Of a DNA stretch of 64,000 nt, positions 55,103 to 64,000 are shown in pieces. Numbering within the stretch: position 1 is the first letter of the stretch; each line of letters begins with the position of its first letter. Location: positions 434,001 to 498,000 of the forward strand of contig JAALGZ010000011.1 of the NCBI GenBank assembly GCA_015227615.1. Direction: 5' to 3'. Position numbers and translations under genes: made by a program. The DNA comes from Labyrinthula sp. Ha. Lineage: Eukaryota; Sar; Bigyra; Labyrinthulida; Labyrinthulaceae. The notes beneath the pieces are model-generated. The model was given only the letters and a program-made list of their open reading frames with translations. It had not been told where the DNA came from and made no database searches.

Positions 55103-55444
55103 CTAGCGCAGGGTTCGTGCTTCTTCCAGGTTCATCGCTTTCCACAGAGAATACATAGATCGGAACATAGCTCCATTACTTTCAACATTTGGTTCACTTA
55201 GAGCTTCGAAGTACCTTTTCAAATCTTCTGGTGACTTATCCAAAGAGGAAAAAATTTGTAGAGACACACAGTCTTGGATAAAACTGTCGTGGATTGTGAT
55301 CCAGGCAGTGGAGTTTAAGGTTGGATCCACGTACATCCGTTTATACACGTTTCCAATAAGCACAGTTGCTTCAAGAGAAGTCCAAACTTTTTCTTCCATT
55401 TCTAGTTTTCCGTACATATTCTGATTTCTTACTTCTTTTATCAT
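55103..55444 (-). CDS. Small Trp-rich Myb/SANT-MADF-like family protein (member 7)
   Basis: This 113-aa protein has the family domain from about residue 20: KVWTSLEATVLIGNVYKRMY, DPTLNSTAWITIHDSFIQDC, SPEDLKRYFEALSEPNVESN and GAMFRSMYSLWKAMN. It pairs with member 4 in sequence (NV-x-S-x-G-x-MFRSM is shared) and in position. The start could also be Met 10 (MYGKLEMEE) or Met 16. Confidence 0.73.
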   Translation of the reverse strand: MIKEVRNQNMYGKLEMEEKVWTSLEATVLIGNVYKRMYVDPTLNSTAWITIHDSFIQDCVSLQIFSSLDKSPEDLKRYFEALSEPNVESNGAMFRSMYSLWKAMNLEEARTLR

Positions 55445-58400
55445 TAAATTATCTGCCTGTATACTTTTTTGTACCTCGAGGTATTAAATATACATTCGTC
55501 TATCGCTTAAAATAGCGAGAATATTCGAGAAATTAAAGTTCTACCCGTGAGTTTCGGGAATACATGAATTTCTAATGATAACACCTTGAACTAAGAATAC
55601 CGAGAGGAGTCAAACAATACAACTCACTAATATCTCGTTCTTTGTCAGACTTATTTTGTATGGGTTTGGTAGTGCTTTAAAAGGCGGTAATGGACAAAGA
55701 AGTAACCGTACCCAGTCGGAAGGATAAGATAATTCGGTATCGATAACCCCGTAACGTAATTAAAAAATAATGTTTTTTTTTTGTTAGTCTTGAATAAAAG
55801 AATAGTTTATTTTGGAGATTGTCGAAGATTAAACTTGTCTTGTGCTGAGGTAGAAGATGATCTAAGATAATTTAAGTGTCTCTCAGGAGTTATAGCTTTG
55901 GGAGTTGTTAAATCTGACAAGTGTTAACTACATTAGACGCGGTACTGCTCTTGTTGAAGATATTATAATATCTACTTGTGAAAATATTATTTTGTTAAAT
56001 CTCTAAGTTTTTATTCCTATTTTTTTCATCTACCAAGGAACTGTCGGTTAGCCTTGACTTTATCCTTGGATTCAAAAAACCTCCCAGACCATTGCTCAAC
56101 AAATTAGTATCTTTTCCTCAGGTTATTAACTCTGCCATTTGTAAACTATGTCACTGTGATACAAACACATATGTCCTTTTAAATATTTTCTATACTCTTA
56201 TCTTAGTGAAGCTCCTAAAAATTCAGCTTCCAAGCAAATTGTATAATCTGTTTTCAAGGTGAGAGAAAAATAATGTACCATTAATCTAACAATATTATAG
56301 TACTGTACAGTTATTCGCCAAATTCTCTCAATCGGCCATTGAATTTATTCGCAATAGATGTCATCCTGGATAGGTATATTTTGGGCATCGCCCAATAAAT
56401 CGCCTAAATGTAATCGATCGAGTCTGTTTCTTACTTATAGTGTAGATGACGGATACACAACTATAACACTCCTGAAGTACAGGCAACTTCGAAGCCACCT
56501 AACCTTTCTCCATTTTTTTTAGAAACCTAGGATATCATCTTTTATAAGCTGGTAGCTAATTCCATTTTCAGATGTAGTTTGTTTAAGGTACTTCTTATAG
56601 CATACCATTGACATCTAGTTTGTTTTATGACGAACAAGAATATTAATTGACTTCATTGATTTTCTTACAGCACCAAGTGATTTAGTCATTGTATCCAGTT
56701 TAGTTACTCTCCATAAGACGAAGGGCTTCCAGAGAACAGAGAGTAAATAAGACTTTCCTCTTTCTTGAACCCAAAGCAAAAGAGATGTATATTCTCAAGA
56801 ACAAAGCTGTTATGAAAGGATTATCCTTCTAAGTTTTCTACCTAGTAATGGTGTTAATATGGTTGGGGTTCGTTTCATCACGGTTTATGGTGCTCAATGA
56901 TTCAGTGCCTAGTTTCGCCCCTCTGTAGTTAAAACTTATTTTCTCCATTAATTTTTTCTGAGCCATTCCCTGGTGATTGTAAAAAAAATATAATGTGAAT
57001 CAACCTTTTTCTTCGTAGGAAATGAATATTAAATTGATTCTTATTCCCAAAAACCTCTTTTATTTACTTAGCAAACAAAGATATCTAGAATGTCTTGTGT
57101 GGAGGGAAAGTTTAAGGTGTCAACATTAGTTAAATTCTAAACTTGATTAAGCTGGCCTACGCTATGAAGCTAGAGCTATATGAGTTGGAGCTTTGGATCT
57201 AAGTTTCAGTCAATGTGTAGATGTTAACTTATAGGTTAATTGGAGACCTGTAACATTTGTTTCCTTCAAGTTAACATCTTTGCCCTAGAAACTTGAAGAT
57301 CAAACACTAGATTGTATATCTTTTTTTCTGTTTAACGCTAATCCCCAAAAAGATGAACAATGCTTAGAGAAGTATACTTGATTTGCTCATAATGTTGCGA
57401 AAAATTATTTTGAAGAATTAGAGAGCGCCAGGAGATTTAATAGTTCTTGTAAACTGAAAACGCTTCGAGCCCCTCACGATGCATCTCTCTTATTGCCAGG
57501 TGTTTAACCAATTTCGCTGCCCCTGGAAAACCGGTATCACCCTTCTATGAGTACCTGCAGAAGCTATGAGCTTCTTCGGACTTATAGTTGAGCTAGCGCA
57601 CAAGTCGGGAATATAGCTTGGTGCGTCCATATTTCATAACAGTTGTCCCAAAGAGGGATTCAGGGAGAGGTTTCAAACCCTAATAGAAACAAATTGTTCC
57701 TTAATTAATTGATTTCTTCAAAAACATTTCTAGGAGCAGCAGTAAAACTGTAGTTTGGCTAACGCTGTTTCCAGCAATTAATGTTCCCTAAAAGATAATA
57801 TAGCTCAAAAAGCCCTCCTAGGAAGCAGCTTACCGCAAAAAGAATCTGGGGATTGTTTCGTGATCCATGAAAGCAAGCAGGAGCTTTGAATAGAAATCGC
57901 AAGAGCCATGATATTAGAAGATCTGTCAAAATATGAATAAGAAGTTTCTCAACTCAAAACATCAGTATTTTCCCAGGAAATAACACAGAAACAAACTTAG
58001 TAGAAGGTAGTGTACAGACTGATGACATATTCTTTTTTCCTATAACTGCACCTGTATGCAAAAACAGTGAAGCTTCTAGATAGCCAGACAAGCAAAAAAG
58101 AAGCATTGAATGTTGTGGTAAAAATATATATCCCACACAGCTCAACTTCTAGAGCAATACTGTATTCGTCGTTATAGAAAATCTGTCAGGGTTATGTGGA
58201 CATACTGATGTGATCCTGTTAGATGAAGTCCGCAGAGCTGGGTTGCTAAGCATGTGGTGTAAAAAGTTGTATTCATGACAATTCAATAAGGGCCTTGTTT
58301 TTCCTATCCTCAAGTTTTAACATTTCAATATAGTCCCAAGGGATAAGCATAGTTAAATTCCAAGTTTGTTTTTTTTTGTTAGATAGTTGGTGCATTGAGT

Positions 58401-61400
58401 ATAAGAGTTAGAAAGGTGGTTCATTATACTCTATATCTTAGCTGTGATAGATGAGAGTTTTTTTTTAGATTTTGCCTTGCTTTTTGTATATACGCTGTTC
58501 AAGTTTTTCTGTATTTTATCTACCTCAATCCATAGACAAACATTAGGTTATTCTAAGCCGTCACATTAATCACATGAGAGTTTTTTACTAGCAAATTGAA
58601 GTACACTTGTCTCTAAGTTGTACGACAGTAAGTTATCGTTTTTAAAAAGTTATGGTTTTAGGATCCTACTTATTGGTAAATGGCTTAGATTGTTTACTTT
58701 GTGTTCAAAGTATGTAACTCAAAAGCTAACACACATCTCATGGCTACTTCCCAGATAATATTCTTAAATGTGGGTCTTCAAGAGTTGGTGATTTGAAATG
58801 AAAATGCAAATAAATATATATGAATAGCCCCGGTTCCAAAGCAGATCTAGAAATGGACCAATGATACTCACCGTTCTTAAGACAGAAGTTTATGATGCGA
58901 TATAGGTACTGTAGTTCTAGATATACAGTGCAGTAGAAGTAAATATAGTGTATGAAGATGAAGATGTGCTTGAACCTGAAAAATCATTATATTAGAAATC
59001 TTAGATCGGGGCCAAAATGTCGAAACTGACAAACACACTTGAAATATTCTGAAATACTTACAAACCCTGATCCCTATGAAAATGATATAGAAAATAGAAG
59101 TTTAACCAGGAAGGAGAATTGTGGTTCATTACTTTGATCAGTTAAGAGTCGAGTAGTGTTATATCGTAAGAGTATCGTTGCTCTTAAAGCTCTTAAAACT
59201 CTGTGAACTGGTAGTATTCATATGAAAGTTCATTGTACTCAGTTAAGACAACAGTATAGGAGCAAGTACCAAATGAGAAGCGATCAATTTCTTAAGAAAC
59301 TGAAACGGTGTTATCTTTTAGTCTGATAGAAAGAGGATCTGTGAACAGATTTGCTATATTTCTAACACAACATTATCATAGACGCGTGCATCAGTTTCAT
59401 TGTGGTGCCTGGAAACTTCACATTACATGAAGCAGGTCTTATCCTAGTTTCACAAAACACCACAAAGACTAAGATGTGACATTCTATGGAATTAATGCGA
59501 TTTTGCATAGATTCGACTTAGAACTAGCAACATCATAGGCACAACTCATGTCAACTACATTGATCCCACCACAATTTTCTTCTTGGTAATGCTGTTTTTT
59601 ATCGTGTAGAGCAGCACACCAAGGTTTATTCTGCTTTTATATACATGTGTCGGATATTAGGTCAAGCAGTAAACCCTGTACTGTTTTAACATGTTAATAC
59701 CTAACTTAGGATTGAGTTTCTCTATTTCTCAGCAAAATTAGGTGCAAATATTGATACCATGGAAAATTAATTAAAAGAGTATAAATGTTTCATTCATAAT
59801 TGGTATTAACCATAGTTTATGGGCGAGCCCTCGTAAGCTCAAGTTTGAAATTATTCTGTTTTAGGTTTTAATTTTTAGTATGAGGGAAGTGAACAGCAGA
59901 AAGAAATTGATAAAATTGATGATGAACGAACACGGATTCTGTGTTGACTTTAGATAAAGTTTTTAGAACAGGAAGTGGTATTTCTTTTTTGCCAGATATA
60001 ATCTAGTTCATTAAAAAACATATGAGCGGAATTAGTTCTCCTAATGTCTTAAGTTCAAATCAAATGTAATGAAGATTTTAGCAGTTATAGCTCTCTGTGT
60101 AAAACAGAACAAGCTCATTTATGAGGCTCTACTGGGTAGCTGCTTATAAATTATTCAATGAAGAAAATTATTTTTACTGAGACTGGTGCTAACTCCAAGC
60201 TTCTTCTGGTCCATTTCTACCAACCACATTACAAGAAACATAAGAACACCTTGTTATTTAATATTTTCCATTTTTTGTAATAACCTTCTTGTATTTAGCC
60301 AAGCATGAAATGGATATAATTATTGATAGTTAACCTTAGGCAAGAATGTAATAAATCTTAGCGATTATCAATTGGCACTACCAAATCTTAGTCATTTAGA
60401 GAGCCAACACATACTCTGTTGTAGTTTATTTGATCAAGTTAATGTATACTTCATACTATTTTTCTAAATTTAAAGAAACTTTTGTTAAATATGAAGTAAC
60501 TATACATATAGTGCTTAATTGGGTGTTGAGTATTATTTAAATTCTTCTATAGGTTCATTTTTCTATTTCCGTACGAGGTTAGTAGAGCATCAAAAAATTT
60601 GGGAAGCAAACAAAAACAGGTACATCAATATGTTTATACTTAAGTCAATCACTTTTCTAAATATCTCAGCTTATTAAGAAAATTGGAATCCCCTGGATTT
60701 CTAATTATCATTATTGGAGGAGAGGTTCAAAAAAGATCTAAGGCCTTAAACCCGTTGATAACCAAAATGCAAGGTACATATCCAAGCAAAAGAACAGATT
60801 TTTATAGATTTTAAATCAAACGACAATTGGAAGTAGTTTTTCAGTTGTGGATTTATTTGTCCATAATATATCATTGCTTCATTCTCAGTTTTTCTAGCAT
60901 GTCGATTTAACTTAGTATAACTTAACCAGTAGATATGTAAAACTGTCAAAACATGACTGTTCTCAAATTCTATGCCAACTTAATAGTTAAAATTGAACAT
61001 GGCTAATATAAACAAGAAAAAGAATGAACATCGATGTGACTTTCAGGGAGAAAATAATTGAACTTTGATATAAAAAATAGAAACTTTTATTCTATAGCGC
61101 GCGATTTGAACATTAAATAGAAAAGCAAATCATAAACAAGAACTCTTCGTTGAGATGCAAAGTGGATAAAGTTGCGCATGATTCTTAATACTGTGCTTTG
61201 CAAGAGACACCTAATTAGAGTTTATATTAAAAACGGTTGACATTTATGATACTGGGGCTTAAAATAGAGCTTAAGATGTGTTATCATAGAAAGGGTAATT
61301 AATTTAATTTGATATTAGAATGAGTATGGTATTAGATCATTAGATTTTGTAAAGCAGTACACCATGAGAATATTGATTGAAAGAAAAACGGCTTTAAAAT

Positions 61401-63715
61401 CTAGGGACTGGTTAGGAATATTGTTTAAGGCAAAGGTTCAGGAAATAGTTCCAGATTTTTTCAATACTAATTATCAACTATAAATACATCATAGCACTTT
61501 AAAATCTAAGTTTTAGGTATGAGTGATCAGTTCCAGATTGCCGCTTATGCAGATGCCTTCTTTTTTCTGACAACTTATTATTCGAAAGCAAAATTTCTCT
61601 TGTAACTGTTACTTCCTGTTTATTTTCTCGAAAGAAAACTTTATCTGGATTGTATGGAATTGAACTAGGTATTGACCTAATTTCAGCCAATCATTATTGT
61701 ATCCATCAAAGCAAAATGTTTGGTAATACAGCTCCTTTCTGTCAACCATTAATTCACATTTTTTTTGTTTTGTATGATATTTTGAAGTTTTGAAGAATCA
61801 GCATTTTTACCCTAAGCTTTGTGTCCATTGGTTGCATCTTTAGAAGTTGTCACATTATTGTAAGAGGATCTTTCAAAACAGGATAGTTGTGATTATTCAT
61901 TTGGAAAATAAATATTTCTCAAAGAAAAAATCTAATCCCAGCATCATATGAACCCTTGGAAAATATGCACAGGTTAGATGTATCTCGCTCCTGATCGAAC
62001 TTGTACAAAATTGAAGATATACGCCATTTTCTCGATGAAATTAATAATTAAATAACTCCCATGCTTATGGTATCTAATTTAAGACTCAACATTAGAATCT
62101 TGAAGAGTTATTAAATAAGAATACGTATGTATATTCTGAAATCATAGATATTGGTCAACTTCAGCTCAGACTTTTGCATCATGAGTAAAAGGTGCTCTGA
62201 GCTTTTGAGAACTGCGGCTAATTTATTTTTGAATAAATCCATCGTGATAGTTGACAAATTTTTCAGAAGACGATTTCAGCTGATTTTATTTTAAGGAACC
62301 TTCTTCTTTGAAACTGCGCTACATCTACCCCATTACCTTCGTAACCTTATTTGAAAAGGCTAAGATTTCTTAAGTGAGAGATCGGCACACAATTTCAGTC
62401 TTTTCAAATCATTTAAAATTTCTATTGCACAGAACTAAAGTAGCATTGGGGAAAATTTTCAATAAATAGCACCAGTTTGGATGATGAAGGAACTTTTAGC
62501 ACAAGAATATATTGACACCACATCTGGGGCGCAATAAGACCTCACCATCGATAGAAGCACAATTTCACCCAAATCTTTTTAGTAAATGCTTTCGATATTG
62601 CAATCACTGGAGTGCAGTTCTTTAAAAACTGTTGCTAAGGGCTTAGATCAGTCTCTCTTAATCGCATTGTAACCCACGACGCCCAGGAACTTAAAACGTT
62701 CTACCAGTTTCCTATCATTTTTTATCTGCATGAAACTTTAACCAAAGAAAATGTATTTGACAAAGCAACTAACCCTCGTTGGCGTTATGGCTAATAATAT
62801 TTAACGTCAGTTGTCGTGGGCTGTAACTATCTAGATACAACCACTAGACATGGCTGGCAGTTTTTCTTTTTAAATTCTTAAAAAGCTGATCCACAAAGCT
62901 CCACCTAATCATAGAAAGATATATTGAAGTAAAGCCCAGAATTATTTTCCATGGCCAAATCTCTGCTGCAAAAAAAGAATAAATATCTTCACATAGCTAT
63001 CTCCTGTGTTTTCTCTGCTTCCTCTTCCTTTCAACGTTACACGCTTGATCAAGATTTTGTCGTACAAAATTCCTGGAAATGTTCTGTGAAGGTTAAATTG
63101 GCCGTAGCCATTATTATTTGTGTTTTACAAAAAGTACTAAAATACCATGGTTCATGATTTCTTAGCTGCGCTATTCATATTATTACCTTTTAAGAAAATT
63201 TAAGCTGTTCTCCAAAGCAATATAGGTTATTTATTTGAAAAATATAAGAATGTTTCTGTATATAAAACTTAACTTCTACTTCAAATGTGAGTTTAGCAGC
63301 TATCCCAGGAATTATTTCAGAGCTCTGTAACTTAATTGTTTCAATTCTAATTTTTTTTCTTCTCATCTGGCTTCATGAAATTGTGCGAGGACTTTTTCAT
63401 AACAATGAATCGTCCTGTAGCCATATTTTCTTGTTTAAATTAGGTTTTCTTCAGAATAAATTCCTGTTATATTGTAATTTTCATATAAATTTCTTTTTTT
63501 TGAGTGAAACCTTTTCTTTTGGTTGCAATTAAATCGTGGTTTCTTTGTGTTGTGGTCAAAATTCCTACAGTGTACAAATTTGTGCGTAAGTATATAGATA
63601 TAATTCTTGTCACTCGAAACGAGGTGAGAGTATAATGATCCGTAATAATCATTCAATCATCATAAAGAGGAATTCAATAATCTACGGGTCAAAAAGTCAG
63701 TTGAACATAACTTAT
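55445..63715. other. Gene-free stretch, 8.3 kb
   Basis: The longest empty stretch in the window. No frame longer than about 80 codons and no recognisable domain, RNA or repeat unit. ORFs at 57954-58145, 60746-60949, 61499-61690, 62951-63157, 63287-63532 and 63435-63656 are probably chance. Confidence 0.6.
63691..63695 (-). terminator. Pol III terminator of tRNA-Ala
   Basis: Five T on the tRNA strand, 19 bases beyond the discriminator base, matching a RNA polymerase III stop signal. Confidence 0.7.
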
Positions 63716-63786
63716 GGAGAGTGTGGGAATTGAACCCACGACCTCATGCGTGCAAGGCATGCGCTCTACCCCTGAGCTAACCCCCC
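63715..63786 (-). tRNA. tRNA-Ala (UGC anticodon)
   Basis: The minus strand folds into a full cloverleaf of 71 nt plus an A discriminator. The acceptor pairs GGGGGGT with ACTCTCC and includes G3-U70, the main alanine identity element. The D arm is GCTC/GAGC, the anticodon arm CATGC/GCATG with loop CTTGCAC (anticodon UGC), and the T arm GTGGG/CCCAC with loop TTCAATT. No intron and no encoded CCA, as expected for a nuclear tRNA gene. The A box (TAGCTCAGGGGTA) and B box (GGGTTCAATTCC) are intact. Confidence 0.95.
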
Positions 63787-64000
63787 TTCTGCAATAAAAA
63801 GGCTCATTCATATTACAGTTTTTCCTAGTATCTTCGGGAATTATACTTAAAAGGGATGGAACTGAACGATAAGATATTAAATGTTGCGCTCTCCGTTGCT
63901 CTTCTTCAAAGACAGAAACAAAAAAAAAGAGAACACTCTCCTACATCTTCATTCTCATCTCTAAATTTTACATTTTCCTCCCAGACAGTTCACAGCAAGA

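Noticed and set aside
1-64000. CRISPR arrays, rRNA genes, snRNA genes
   Set aside because: No regularly spaced repeats and no recognisable 5S, U2, U4, U5 or U6 signature were seen on either strand by reading.

Overview
The window is nuclear DNA from an A+T-rich eukaryote, most likely a single-celled alga or related protist. It carries eukaryote-only genes (the nucleolar factor EBP2, a VPS16-type HOPS/CORVET subunit, a seven-helix RGS receptor, an SPX-domain membrane protein), a nuclear-type tRNA-Ala and a chromodomain LTR retroelement. The aminopropyltransferase has the sequence signature of the plant/algal thermospermine synthase (ACL5) group, which favours a photosynthetic lineage, but I cannot name the species. 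All recognised genes look intronless.

Layout. Positions 1-7.8 kb are almost empty apart from one small protein (3876-4196) of a family that recurs through the window. A 7TM-RGS receptor (7798-9567) faces an unknown 178-aa protein. An LTR retroelement lies on the minus strand at 10504-18482. A compact island at 20.6-25.6 kb holds VPS16, ACL5-type synthase, EBP2 and an unknown 154-aa protein. After a 4.3-kb gap come a small MscS-type channel and a second family member (29.9-31.6 kb). A second island at 36.2-40.0 kb holds a zinc-finger/FtsJ methyltransferase, an unknown coiled-coil protein and an SPX protein with a Frag1/DRAM-like membrane domain. From 40 to 64 kb I see only five more members of the small family, one weak ORF and a tRNA-Ala(UGC) at the right edge.

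Two things stand out. (1) The retroelement carries, between its polymerase genes and its 3' LTR, an intact-looking open frame for an MT-A70 (METTL3-like) adenine methyltransferase with a DPPW motif, next to an ORF joining a chromodomain and a SANT/Myb-like domain. It looks like a chromatin reader and nucleic-acid methyl writer travelling with a Ty3/gypsy-type element. (2) Seven small proteins (92-158 aa) share a roughly 80-residue Trp-rich helical domain resembling Myb/SANT/MADF folds. Four form two tail-to-tail pairs about 9 kb apart that look like copies of one ancestral pair.

Within islands the genes are packed tail to tail (gaps of 19-123 bp, one 24-bp antisense overlap), whereas the spaces between islands are kilobases long with no detectable coding. 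The right 24 kb could be a subtelomeric or otherwise fast-evolving zone holding the small family; that is inference.
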